Positions 6,416-14,177 of a stretch of DNA of 17,180 nucleotides are shown one piece after another. The notes under the pieces are model-generated. The model was given only the letters and a program-made list of their open reading frames with translations, did no database searches and was not told where the DNA came from. Each line of letters opens with the position of its first letter. Positions within the stretch are counted from its first letter, which is position 1. The DNA is from an uncultured Muribaculaceae bacterium (GTDB lineage Bacteria; Bacteroidota; Bacteroidia; Bacteroidales; Muribaculaceae). The translations under genes were made by a program, and so were the position numbers. Location of the stretch: contig CAJUKF010000053.1 in NCBI GenBank assembly GCA_910587355.1, positions 1 through 17,180 on the forward strand, written 5' to 3'.

Positions 6416-7855
6416 TCAGATACTGTTGAACTTATAGCTGAAACCTACCGAAATAATTTCTTTCACCTGCAGTTTGTGCCACGAGGGGTCGTCACACTTC
6501 GGTGTGTTGGTGTCGTAGCGTGCATTGCAGAAAATATTTGTGGTGAGGAAGCGGTTGATGTCGAATGTTATGTGGTTTTCCCAGTCGACGTAAGCATTGT
6601 CGTAGTTGGTGAATGCGAAGATACGCGACGAGAAAGTAATGTTATAGCATATTTTCCAGTTCAGCTTAAGCTCGGTGTTCGAACCGAAAGTATGCTTCGT
6701 CTTATGGCCTTCGTCCACACCGAAATTCTGCGGACGCACTTTATCGTTGAGAACCATCTTCAGGTTGTACGACAGAGGCGCTATCGAGGCATCGAAGGTG
6801 AATGTCTTTTTCGGATTGGCATAATTGTAGGTCATACCGATACCGACGTTGAGCTCGCCAGGCGAGAGGAATGCCGAACGTATGTCGTGCGAATTTGTCG
6901 GATAGAAATTCAGGAGCTGCGTCTTGAACTGGCCGGTGAACGAGTAATACCAGCGTTTTGCCGCTTTCACACCGAATGTCGTGTTAATCTGAAAGAGGTC
7001 ATCCGAAATCGAATAGTCGTGCACCTTGTCGTCCGGAGCATTGTTCATGCCCAGTTTATACCGGAACGTGTTCTCGAACAGCAGATTGGGATGATAAGCC
7101 TGATTGAGTTTCACGTTGTAGTAGAGGATGGCGAGCATATTGAGATTGCTCTTGCCGCCCTGATACCAGTTGGGCGATACATAAGCCTGCGAGAACTGCA
7201 GCGATGCCTCGAACGAGCGAATCCAGTGACGCTTGCGCACCTGAGCGGCTTCGAACGTGGGCGCTTTGGGCTTCTCCAGCACACCTTCCTCTATTCTGAT
7301 TGTGTGGTCTTCGGGGTTCACAACGGCATGATATACCTTGGGGGCCTCGGGAAGCATACTGATATTATACTTCACATACTCCGGATGCTCCAGAAACAGC
7401 GAGCGCTGAATGCGCTTCATGTTGCGTATCTGCCCGTTTTCTTCCTCCAGCCACCTCATTTCGGGGCGTCCCGAAAAATCGGCCAGCAGCGGCGACAGTG
7501 TGTCAGCAAACTCGAACGTGCGGTAAACCGCCGGCATGAAGAACACATCAGGCAGAGGTTTCATCACCACAACGGTGTCATAGGTCACAGAATCAAGTGC
7601 CGCGAAGATTTCCTCGAAGTATTCAAGCTCGTCCTCACTTAGTTCATCAATACGTATTGTGTCCGAGACTTTGTTGATGGGAAGCGTTTTTTTAACTACG
7701 GGTTGCGCAGCACCTTCGGTCTCGAAAGCTTTGCGTGTCGTTTGCTCGATGCTGGTGCTGTCAGCAACCTTCGCGGTTTTGAAAAACATAGCCTGAGCTG
7801 AGGCCGCCATTGACATGGTGCAGGCCAGCAATGCTGTCAGTATTCTGATTGTCAT
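6416..7855 (-). CDS. DUF3078 family outer-membrane beta-barrel protein
   Basis: The 479-residue protein starts with a signal peptide, MTIRILTALLACTMSMAASAQA. Residues of about 30-180 form a polar, acidic N-terminal part that contains DELEYFEEIFAALD. The rest matches DUF3078: SLQFSQAYVSPNWYQGGKSN, then repeated amphipathic strands rich in aromatic residues (ILYYNVKLNQ, LFENTFRYKLGMNN, RWYYSFTGQFKTQLLNFYPT, ITFDINRFLTTNIFCNARYD). The final strand VKEIISVGFSYKFNSI ends in a hydrophobic residue, as outer-membrane barrels do, though Ile rather than the usual Phe. The function is unknown; transport or structural roles at the outer membrane are possible. It lies 24 bp after menG and heads a trio of exported proteins. 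Confidence 0.85.
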   Translation of the reverse strand: MTIRILTALLACTMSMAASAQAMFFKTAKVADSTSIEQTTRKAFETEGAAQPVVKKTLPINKVSDTIRIDELSEDELEYFEEIFAALDSVTYDTVVVMKPLPDVFFMPAVYRTFEFADTLSPLLADFSGRPEMRWLEEENGQIRNMKRIQRSLFLEHPEYVKYNISMLPEAPKVYHAVVNPEDHTIRIEEGVLEKPKAPTFEAAQVRKRHWIRSFEASLQFSQAYVSPNWYQGGKSNLNMLAILYYNVKLNQAYHPNLLFENTFRYKLGMNNAPDDKVHDYSISDDLFQINTTFGVKAAKRWYYSFTGQFKTQLLNFYPTNSHDIRSAFLSPGELNVGIGMTYNYANPKKTFTFDASIAPLSYNLKMVLNDKVRPQNFGVDEGHKTKHTFGSNTELKLNWKICYNITFSSRIFAFTNYDNAYVDWENHITFDINRFLTTNIFCNARYDTNTPKCDDPSWHKLQVKEIISVGFSYKFNSI

Positions 7856-7879
7856 AGAAGAAACGTGATTTATAGTAGA

Positions 7880-8623
7880 TTACAGCGGTTTATACGCTGT
7901 ATAAAGGGTGCATACACCGAATGTGAAGCGGCGGTAGCGCGCACGGACAAATCCGGTGTCATTTATCATCGAAAGCATGGCCCCTCCGCTCGGCACGGCG
8001 GCTATGCTTTCGGGGAGATAGGAATAGGCACGGGTATCATGTGAGAGCATACGCCCCACAGCCGGTATCACTTTGCCTGCATACAGCCTGTAGAACGCGC
8101 CCGTCAGCTTCCCGGTCGGCGCCGAGAGCTCGAGCACACACAGCTTGCCGCCGGGCTTGAGTATGCGCATCATCTCGCGGTAGCCGGCGGCTATGTCGGC
8201 GAAGTTACGCACCCCGTAAGCAATGGTTATGGCATCGGCGCTCCCCTCTGGCAGCCCCGTTGACAGGCAGTCGCCCTGCACAAAAGTGATGTTGCGCGCG
8301 CCCCCGGTGCCGGCGGCTTTTTCTCGGGCTTTGTCGAGCATTCCTTCCGACAAATCAAGACCCGTGACCGAAGCCTCGGGCAGGCGACGGGCGAGGGCAA
8401 ACGCCACATCGCCCGTGCCGGTGGCAAGGTCGATAATCCGCTTCGGCTTCACTTCAGCCGCTTCTTTGACGAGACATCTGAGCCAGTACCGGTCAAGGAA
8501 ACCGGTCATCAGATGATTCATCATGTCATAGGCCGGAGCGATGTTGTCGAACATCGACTGCACTTGCCGGTCTTTGCTGCGCCGGTCGCCTCCGTAAGGA
8601 TTGATATTCTCAACCTCGGGCAT
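7880..8623 (-). CDS. menG: Demethylmenaquinone methyltransferase (UbiE/MenG)
   Basis: The enzyme uses S-adenosylmethionine to methylate demethylmenaquinone to menaquinone, the respiratory quinone of Bacteroidetes. The 247-residue protein has the class I methyltransferase signature IIDLATGTGDVAFAL at residues 63-77, then TGLDLSEGMLDKAREKA (motif II), AITIAYGVRNFAD and ILKPGGKLCVLELSAPTG, all characteristic of the UbiE family. VQSMFDNIAPAYDMMNHLM near the N-terminus is the family start block. Its ATG overlaps the purC stop by one base (TGATG), so translation is probably coupled. The symbol ubiE is used for the E. coli dual-function homologue; menaquinone alone is more likely here. Confidence 0.95.
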   Translation of the reverse strand: MPEVENINPYGGDRRSKDRQVQSMFDNIAPAYDMMNHLMTGFLDRYWLRCLVKEAAEVKPKRIIDLATGTGDVAFALARRLPEASVTGLDLSEGMLDKAREKAAGTGGARNITFVQGDCLSTGLPEGSADAITIAYGVRNFADIAAGYREMMRILKPGGKLCVLELSAPTGKLTGAFYRLYAGKVIPAVGRMLSHDTRAYSYLPESIAAVPSGGAMLSMINDTGFVRARYRRFTFGVCTLYTAYKPL

Positions 8624-9573
8624 CAGAGCTGGAGGTTGGCAAGAAAATCAAGTACGCCGGTCTCGATGCGTGCTGCGGCATCGCTTTCGGGTGCGGGGAC
8701 GAACTTACGGCCGGTCACATGCTCGTAAAGTTCGATATAACGGTCGGAGATAGCCTTGCATACTGCCGGTGTCATTTCGGGCACTTTCTCGCCCGGACGG
8801 CCCATGAAGCCGTTCTCCATAAGCCACTGGCGAACGAATTCCTTCGAGAGCTGACGCTGGGGCTTGCCTGCGGCGAAGAGTTCGTCGTATGTGTCGGCAT
8901 AGAAATAACGCGATGAGTCGGGAGTGTGAACCTCGTCAATAAGTAGCACTTTGCCCTCGTGCTTGCCGAACTCGTATTTCGTATCGACAAGAATCAGACC
9001 TTTTTCTGCAGCCATGCGTGTGCCGATTTCAAAGAGGTCGCGTGTGTAGCGCTCCATTACGGCGTAATCTTCGGCGCTTACAAGGCCCTGAGCGATGATT
9101 TCTTCACGCGATATGTTCTGGTCGTGGCCTGCATCGGCCTTGGTAGTGGGGGTGATTATAGGTTCGGGGAGGCGCTGGTTCTCGCGGAGGCCTTCAGGAA
9201 GTTTGACGCCGCATATTTCGCGTACACCCGACGCATATTCACGCCAAGCGCTGCCGGCGAGATAGCCGCGGATAATCATCTCTACGCGGAAACCCTCGCA
9301 GCGGATGCCTGCTGTAGCCATTGGGTCGACTTCGGCGAGCTTCCAGTTAGGCACTTTCTCGCGTGTGGCATCGAGGAAGTAGTTGGCAATCTGATTGAGC
9401 ACCTGTCCCTTGTAGGGAATTCCTTCGGGGAGTACGACATCGAAAGCCGATATACGGTCGGTGGCTACCATTACGAGGATATTGCCTTCGATGGAGTAAA
9501 CGTCACGCACCTTGCCGTGGTAAACGGGCGCATCCTGGTGCGGGAAATGGAAATCTGTGCTTGTGAGTGTCAT
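8623..9573 (-). CDS. purC: Phosphoribosylaminoimidazole-succinocarboxamide synthase
   Basis: The enzyme joins CAIR and aspartate with ATP to make SAICAR in purine synthesis. The 316-residue protein is the long form of PurC, compared with about 237 residues in E. coli. HGKVRDVY (residues 19-26) is the ATP-binding start of the family, followed by MVATDRISAFDVVLPEGIPYKG, EMIIRGYLAGSAWREYASG, and LILVDTKYEFGKHEGKVLLI with the metal/ATP-binding DTKYEFG and DEVHTPDSSRY. The gene follows phoH by 50 bp and overlaps menG by one base, so a shared transcript is likely. No purine regulatory element is visible in the 50-bp gap. Confidence 0.98.
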   Translation of the reverse strand: MTLTSTDFHFPHQDAPVYHGKVRDVYSIEGNILVMVATDRISAFDVVLPEGIPYKGQVLNQIANYFLDATREKVPNWKLAEVDPMATAGIRCEGFRVEMIIRGYLAGSAWREYASGVREICGVKLPEGLRENQRLPEPIITPTTKADAGHDQNISREEIIAQGLVSAEDYAVMERYTRDLFEIGTRMAAEKGLILVDTKYEFGKHEGKVLLIDEVHTPDSSRYFYADTYDELFAAGKPQRQLSKEFVRQWLMENGFMGRPGEKVPEMTPAVCKAISDRYIELYEHVTGRKFVPAPESDAAARIETGVLDFLANLQL

Positions 9574-9623
9574 GACCTGTGATATGATTGATTTATTGTT
9601 TATTTTTCGTTGAAACAGCGGCT

Positions 9624-10646
9624 TCAGGCGGTCTCGGAGCCTTCAGGGACTTCCGCGCCTTCTCCGCCGTCGGGTGCGTCAGCGTTTTCGGCGGCACGTC
9701 GCTCTTTTTCATCCTCGTCGTACTTCTCGTAAGCCTCGACTATACGCTGCACGAGCGAGTGGCGGACAATGTCTTTCTTTACGAATTCCACCTTGCCGAT
9801 GCCCGGCACACCGTTGAGTATTCGCAGCGCCTGCACAAGGCCCGACTGAGTGGCCCGCGGAAGGTCTATCTGCGTCACGTCGCCGGTTATAATCATCTTG
9901 GCGTTCATGCCGAGGCGCGTGAGGAACATCTTGATTTGGTGAGTAGTGGTATTCTGGGCTTCGTCGAGCACTATCACGGCGTCGTAGAGCGTGCGGCCGC
10001 GCATGAAAGCGAGCGGTGCTATCTGAATCACTTTCGTGTCCATGTATTCCTTCAGCTTGGCAGCCGGAATCATGTCTTCGAGCGCATCGTAAAGCGGCTG
10101 GAGATACGGGTCAATCTTGTCCTTCATGTCGCCCGGGAGAAAACCGAGTTTCTCGCCTGCCTCCACGGCCGGACGCGAAAGGATGATTTTGCGAGCCTCG
10201 CGGTTCTTGAGCGCGCGCACGGCAAGCGCTATGGCTATATATGTCTTGCCCGTACCGGCCGGACCGAGGGCGAAAGTAAGGTCGTTGTTTACAAAAGCCT
10301 CGACAAGGTCGTGCTGATGCTGATTACGGGGCTGTATAGGCTTGCCGTTCAGCCCGTAGATTATCACGCCGTCGTTTTTCTGCAGTCTCGGGCCGCTTCC
10401 TTTAATCACGTCCACTATCACATCCTCGCTCAGAGAGTTGTAGCGCTCCACATACGTGGTGAGTTCGTGGATTTTGTTCTCGAATTCGGCGGTTTCGCGT
10501 TCCTCTCCTATGACACGCAGCACCGAACCGCGCGCAGATATGCGCAGCTTCGGATATAAGTTCTTGATAAGCTGCATATTGGCGTTGTTTACGCCATAAA
10601 AAGCCAGAGGGTCGACGTTGTCAATGATTACGATGCGTTCTATCAT
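9624..10646 (-). CDS. phoH: PhoH family ATPase
   Basis: The 340-residue product has a PhoH P-loop domain: Walker A GPAGTGKT at residues 128-135, then LSRPAVEAGEKLGFLPGD, Walker B AVIVLDEAQNTT, and TGDVTQIDLPR as the sensor region. The N-terminal part carries a small KH-like fold preceding the ATPase. PhoH/YbeZ proteins are linked in other bacteria to RNA metabolism and ribosome maturation; the exact task here is not shown. I chose ATG at 10646 (MIERIVIID) because the residues upstream do not resemble the family and the predicted promoter sits too close to an earlier start. The C-terminus is an acidic, low-complexity tail (YEKYDEDEKERRAAENAD and on). No ybeY gene is adjacent. Confidence 0.95.
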   Translation of the reverse strand: MIERIVIIDNVDPLAFYGVNNANMQLIKNLYPKLRISARGSVLRVIGEERETAEFENKIHELTTYVERYNSLSEDVIVDVIKGSGPRLQKNDGVIIYGLNGKPIQPRNQHQHDLVEAFVNNDLTFALGPAGTGKTYIAIALAVRALKNREARKIILSRPAVEAGEKLGFLPGDMKDKIDPYLQPLYDALEDMIPAAKLKEYMDTKVIQIAPLAFMRGRTLYDAVIVLDEAQNTTTHQIKMFLTRLGMNAKMIITGDVTQIDLPRATQSGLVQALRILNGVPGIGKVEFVKKDIVRHSLVQRIVEAYEKYDEDEKERRAAENADAPDGGEGAEVPEGSETA

Positions 10647-10682
10647 AGAATTATGTGGCAAAACGTGATGGAAGCCGCAGTG

Positions 10683-10690
10683 CAAAGGTA
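10683..10690 (-). promoter_or_regulatory. Candidate -7 box for phoH
   Basis: On the minus strand this reads TACCTTTG, the same 8 bases as the ribE -7 box. Transcription would start near 10676, about 30 nt before the phoH ATG. A clear TTTG is not visible at the expected -33 distance. Confidence 0.6.
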
Positions 10691-10897
10691 CGAAAAATAT
10701 CCTGCGCTGACATGCTTGCAGTTAAACAATTTTTCAAAACCTCTTAAAAGATTATGTAAAAGAAGTTTTAATTCTCCTATATATTGTCAACAATCCCCGG
10801 CCCGCTCTGTTCGCTTTTGACTCCGGGAAAATTTATGGAACCATGCCGAAGAAGCCTCATTTTTGGAGTTCGGGGAAAAAAGGAATAAAAAAATTCT

Positions 10898-10925
10898 TTT
10901 GTTTGTTTTAAAAATCTTATTTTTG
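10898..10925 (+). promoter_or_regulatory. Candidate promoter for mdh
   Basis: TATTTTTG at 10918-10925 matches TAnnTTTG. TTTG at 10898-10901 lies 16 bp upstream, slightly short of the usual gap; a second TTTG overlaps at 10902-10905. Transcription would start near 10932, giving a leader of about 80 nt. Confidence 0.6.
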
Positions 10926-10935
10926 CGAAAAATAT

Positions 10936-10968
10936 CGCCGTCCCGTAAACCCATACGGGCGCCCGGCG
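10936..10968 (+). promoter_or_regulatory. GC-rich hairpin at the 5' end of the mdh leader
   Basis: Outer arms CGCCG (10936-10940) and CGGCG (10964-10968) enclose inner arms CCCGT (10942-10946) and ACGGG (10955-10959) around an 8-nt loop, with an internal bulge of 1 and 4 nt. It would lie within a few bases of the predicted transcript start and 44 nt before the ATG. There is no T-run, so it is not a terminator. A 5' stabilising stem for an abundant transcript is one possible role. Confidence 0.5.
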
Positions 10969-11012
10969 TTAATCGTGTAGAAAACCGAAATAACATAAAA
11001 GCACACTTCATT

Positions 11013-12026
11013 ATGGACTTTCTTACAAACGACAAACTTGTCATCGTGGGCGCAGCCGGTATGATTGGCTCGAACATGGCTCAGACTGCATGTATGATGC
11101 ATCTCACTTCCAACATCTGCCTCTACGACGTTTTCAGCGCCGAAGGCGTGGCTAAGGAAATGCGTCAGTGCGGCTTCGATGACATCAACATCACAAGCAC
11201 CACCGATGCCGCCGAGGCTTTCACCGGTGCAAAATACATCATCTCATCGGGAGGCGCTCCCCGTAAAGAGGGCATGACCCGTGAAGACCTCCTCGCCGGC
11301 AACTCCAAGGTAGCCGAAGAGCTCGGTCAGAACATCAAGAAATACTGCCCGGATGCCAAATTCCTCGTAGTTATCTTCAACCCCGCCGACATCACCGGCC
11401 TCGTAGCCCTCATCCACTCGGGTCTCAAGCCCAATCAGGTGGCTACACTCGCCGCTCTCGACTCCACCCGTCTCAAAGAGGCTCTCGCTCTCCACTTCGG
11501 CATTCCTCAGACCGAAATCAAGAACGCTTACACCTACGGCGGTCACGGCGAGAAGATGGCTGTCTTCGCTTCACCCACAACTGTTGGCGGAAAGAAGCTC
11601 GTAGACATCATCGCCGGCAAGGAAACCGTCAACGGCCGCGGCCTCACTTCAATCGAGTGGGAGCAGATGCAGAAAGAAGTTACTCAGGGCGGTGCCAAAA
11701 TCATCGAACTCCGTCGCCGCAGCTCATTCCAGAGCCCTGCTTATCTCTCTGTCGAGATGATGGCTGCCGCTATGGGCGGCAAGGAATTTGAATATCCCGT
11801 CGGAACATACGCTGACACCGAGCGCTTCAACCACGTCATGATGGCTATGCCTTCACGTATCAACGGCGACGGCGTTTATACCAAGGCCATCAACGGTACT
11901 CCCGAAGAAATGGCTGCCCTCCAGGCAAGCTACGAGCACCTCTGCAAGATGCGCGACGAAGTCATCGCTATGGGCGTGCTTCCTCCCGTTTCGCAGTGGC
12001 ACGAAATCAACCCCAACATCGACTGA
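11013..12026 (+). CDS. mdh: Malate dehydrogenase, NAD-dependent
   Basis: The enzyme interconverts malate and oxaloacetate, here probably in the reductive branch leading to fumarate, succinate and propionate in an anaerobe. The 337-residue protein starts MDFLTNDKLVIVGAAGMIGS, with the Rossmann glycine motif GAAGMIG at residues 13-19. Substrate and catalytic features seen are the Arg-rich loop in APRKEGMTREDL, NPADITGL, and the catalytic His in TYGGHGEKMAVF; SSFQSPAYLSVEMM is typical of the Bacteroides-type enzyme. I chose the ATG at 11013 because upstream residues are low-complexity and cross the promoter. The gene stands alone between its promoter and a strong terminator, and its codon use is strongly biased to C-ending codons, consistent with high expression. 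Confidence 0.96.
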   Translation: MDFLTNDKLVIVGAAGMIGSNMAQTACMMHLTSNICLYDVFSAEGVAKEMRQCGFDDINITSTTDAAEAFTGAKYIISSGGAPRKEGMTREDLLAGNSKVAEELGQNIKKYCPDAKFLVVIFNPADITGLVALIHSGLKPNQVATLAALDSTRLKEALALHFGIPQTEIKNAYTYGGHGEKMAVFASPTTVGGKKLVDIIAGKETVNGRGLTSIEWEQMQKEVTQGGAKIIELRRRSSFQSPAYLSVEMMAAAMGGKEFEYPVGTYADTERFNHVMMAMPSRINGDGVYTKAINGTPEEMAALQASYEHLCKMRDEVIAMGVLPPVSQWHEINPNID

Positions 12027-12045
12027 TACATCTGTCAACATCTAT

Positions 12046-12091
12046 AAAAGCGTCCGGCATTCCCTTTCAGGAAAAAAGCCGGGCGCTTTTT
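12046..12091 (+). terminator. Intrinsic terminator after mdh
   Basis: AAAAGCGTCCGGC (12046-12058) pairs with GCCGGGCGCTTTT (12078-12090), with one G-T wobble, around a 19-nt loop; the right arm runs into five T. It lies 20 bp after the mdh stop codon. Confidence 0.92.
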
Positions 12092-12168
12092 CTGTGTAGG
12101 TCAATGCATTTTTAGCTCCGGGCTGTCCGTAATGCATGAGATTGACGTTTTTTTTGTAATTTTACGTC

Positions 12169-13017
12169 ATGGAAATAATAAAAGACAAAGAATTCGGCGG
12201 CGAACGGCCGCTGTTCGGGACTCATGACCTAAGGCTCGAAAACGTAACAATCCGCGAAGGCGAATCCGCAATCAAGGAGTGCAGCAACATCGAGGCGTTC
12301 AACTGCCGCTTCGAGGGCAACTATCCTTTCTGGCATGTTCATAAGTTTCTCATCGACCGGTGTTACTTCGATGTCGGCGGACGCTCGGCCCTTTGGTACA
12401 GCGACCACCTCACGATGAAGGACACCGTGATTGATGCCCCCAAGATGTTCCGCGAAATGTCCCAGCTCGATTTGACAGATGTCGTGATGAACGATGCCGA
12501 CGAGGTTTTCTGGCGCTGCGACAACATCCGCGCACGCAATCTCACCCTCCGCGGAGGCACATATCCCTTCATGTTCAGCCACGACATCGAAATCGACGGC
12601 CTCGACAGCGACAGCAAATATGTATTCCAGTACGTCCGCAACGCTGTTATCCGCAATGCCCGCATCACCACAAAGGATGCCCTCTGGGAGACCCACAACG
12701 TCACCGTCTACGACTCCGTGCTCAACGGCGAGTATCTCGGCTGGCATTCGCACAATCTTCGCCTTGTCAACTGCCACATCACCGGCGAACAGCCTCTGTG
12801 CTATGCCCATGACCTTGTGCTCGAAAACTGCACATTCGGCCCCGACTGTGACCGTGCCTTCGAGTACAGCACCCTCGACGCCGACATCCGAGGCGGTATC
12901 ACCAATATCAAGAATCCCATGTCGGGCCGTATCGTTGCCGACGAAATCGGTTCTGTGACAATCGATGAAAATATCAAGGCCCCGGCCGACTGCATAATCA
13001 CCGTACGCCAGAAATGA
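12169..13017 (+). CDS. DUF3737 family protein, likely right-handed beta-helix
   Basis: The 282-residue protein fits DUF3737, a family of unknown function. It is built from short repeating coils with the pattern of a hydrophobic strand, a turn and an Asn/Asp/Cys: LRLENVTIREGESAIKECSN, IEAFNCRFEGNYPFWHVHKF, LIDRCYFDVGGRSALWYSDH, then a similar series to LVLENCTFGPDCDRAFEY. This suggests a right-handed parallel beta-helix of the pectin-lyase-like type, with aromatic and His residues on one face. There is no signal peptide, so it is probably cytosolic. The ATG follows a possible -7-like TAATTTTA only 5 bases upstream, so the mRNA may be leaderless, or the promoter may lie elsewhere. It overlaps the next gene by 4 nt (ATGA). 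Confidence 0.85.
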   Translation: MEIIKDKEFGGERPLFGTHDLRLENVTIREGESAIKECSNIEAFNCRFEGNYPFWHVHKFLIDRCYFDVGGRSALWYSDHLTMKDTVIDAPKMFREMSQLDLTDVVMNDADEVFWRCDNIRARNLTLRGGTYPFMFSHDIEIDGLDSDSKYVFQYVRNAVIRNARITTKDALWETHNVTVYDSVLNGEYLGWHSHNLRLVNCHITGEQPLCYAHDLVLENCTFGPDCDRAFEYSTLDADIRGGITNIKNPMSGRIVADEIGSVTIDENIKAPADCIITVRQK

Positions 13018-14174
13018 AATACGATTTCGACGAAATAATACCGCGTCGCGGCACAAATTCCTATAAGTGGGACAGCGACGCCGACCCCGAAGTGCTGCCC
13101 ATGTGGGTGGCCGACATGGACTTCCGCACCGCTCCTGCCGTCACCGAAGCTCTCACGGCCCGTGCCTCGCAGGGCATCTTCGGCTACACCCGTGTGCCCG
13201 ACAGGTACTACATGGCTGTCTCCGACTGGTTCGCAAACCGCCACGGCTGGACAATCGGCGCTTCGTCGGTAATATACACTTCCGGTGTCGTTCCGGCCAT
13301 TTCGGCAATCATCAAGGCGCTCACATCCCCGGGCGACAAAGTGCTTGTGCAGACCCCTGTCTACAACTGCTTTTTCTCCTCAATCCGAAACAACGGCTGC
13401 CTCATCGACGAAAGCCCGCTCATCTACAGCGGCCTCACATACACAATGGACTTCGGCGACCTCGAGCGCCGGGCTTCCAACCCGGCTGTGAAGCTGCTTC
13501 TCCTCTGCAATCCTCACAACCCGGCCGGACGTGTATGGACGCGCGACGAACTCGTCCGGGTGCGCGACATTTGCCGCAGGCACAATGTGCGCGTGGTCTC
13601 CGACGAAATACACTGCGAGCTCACAATGCCCGGATTCGTTTACACGCCTTATGCCACTGTCGACCCCGGCGCAATTGTATGCGTCTCGCCCAGCAAGGCA
13701 TTCAACCTCGCAGGGCTGCAGATAGCCAACATCGTCTGCCCGGACGCAGATACGCGACGCCTCATCGACCGCGCTATCAATGACAACGAAGTCTGCGACG
13801 TGAATCCCTTCGGCGTAATCGCCACCGAAGCTGCTTACCGCCACGGCGCCGACTGGCTCGCTCAGCTCATAGGGTACATATGGGAAAACTACCGCTTCAT
13901 GCAGGATTTCTGCCGTGACGCACTCCCGGCCCTGCCGCTTACGCGCCTCGAAGGCACATATCTCGTGTGGATGGATTGCCGAGCATTGCCGTTTACATCC
14001 GACGAACTGGAGCGGCGCCTTCTTGCCGAAGCAAAGCTGTGGCTCAACGCAGGCACCATGTACGGAGCCGCAGGCGAAGGCTTCATGCGCTGGAACATAG
14101 CATGTCCGCGCGCTGTCCTCGCGGAGGGCCTCAACCGCTTCGCCGACTTCGTCGCTCAAATCAATCTCCGCTGA
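13014..14174 (+). CDS. patB: MalY/PatB-type PLP-dependent C-S lyase (aminotransferase fold)
   Basis: The 386-residue protein starts MKYDFDEIIPRRGTNSYKWD, followed by the family block LPMWVADMDFRTAPAV. PLP-binding features are Asp197 in VVSDEIHCEL and the Schiff-base Lys228 in VSPSKAFNLAGLQ, with NPHNPAGRVW in between (fold type I). The C-terminus has YLVWMDCR and the substrate Arg region FMRWNIACPR. Members of this group cleave cystathionine or cysteine S-conjugates to pyruvate, ammonia and a thiol; the true substrate here is not shown, and the symbol is provisional. It overlaps the DUF3737 gene as ATGA, so the two are probably translated together, and the glycosyltransferase follows after 3 bp. 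Confidence 0.9.
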   Translation: MKYDFDEIIPRRGTNSYKWDSDADPEVLPMWVADMDFRTAPAVTEALTARASQGIFGYTRVPDRYYMAVSDWFANRHGWTIGASSVIYTSGVVPAISAIIKALTSPGDKVLVQTPVYNCFFSSIRNNGCLIDESPLIYSGLTYTMDFGDLERRASNPAVKLLLLCNPHNPAGRVWTRDELVRVRDICRRHNVRVVSDEIHCELTMPGFVYTPYATVDPGAIVCVSPSKAFNLAGLQIANIVCPDADTRRLIDRAINDNEVCDVNPFGVIATEAAYRHGADWLAQLIGYIWENYRFMQDFCRDALPALPLTRLEGTYLVWMDCRALPFTSDELERRLLAEAKLWLNAGTMYGAAGEGFMRWNIACPRAVLAEGLNRFADFVAQINLR

Positions 14175-14177
14175 ACC

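Larger units (their letters stand above)
10647..11012. other. Divergent intergenic region between phoH and mdh
   Basis: No gene is supported in these 366 bases. The region is AT-rich with many A and T runs. It holds a phoH -7 box (10683-10690, minus), a small palindrome ATTGT-CA-ACAAT (10783-10794), an mdh promoter (10898-10925) and a GC-rich hairpin (10936-10968) in the mdh leader. The open frames that cross it have no family match and no start context. Confidence 0.8.

Noticed and set aside
6410..7642. 410-codon plus-strand open frame
   Set aside because: It is antisense to the DUF3078 gene, which has a signal peptide and family motifs; the plus-strand product has no recognisable domain.
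9588..10559. 323-codon plus-strand open frame
   Set aside because: It is antisense to phoH, whose Walker motifs are clear.
10863..11012. N-terminal extension of mdh by 50 residues
   Set aside because: It would be low-complexity and cross the promoter and hairpin; the family N-terminus begins at the ATG at 11013.
12229..13056. 275-codon minus-strand open frame
   Set aside because: It is antisense to the DUF3737 gene and mirrors its repeating coils.
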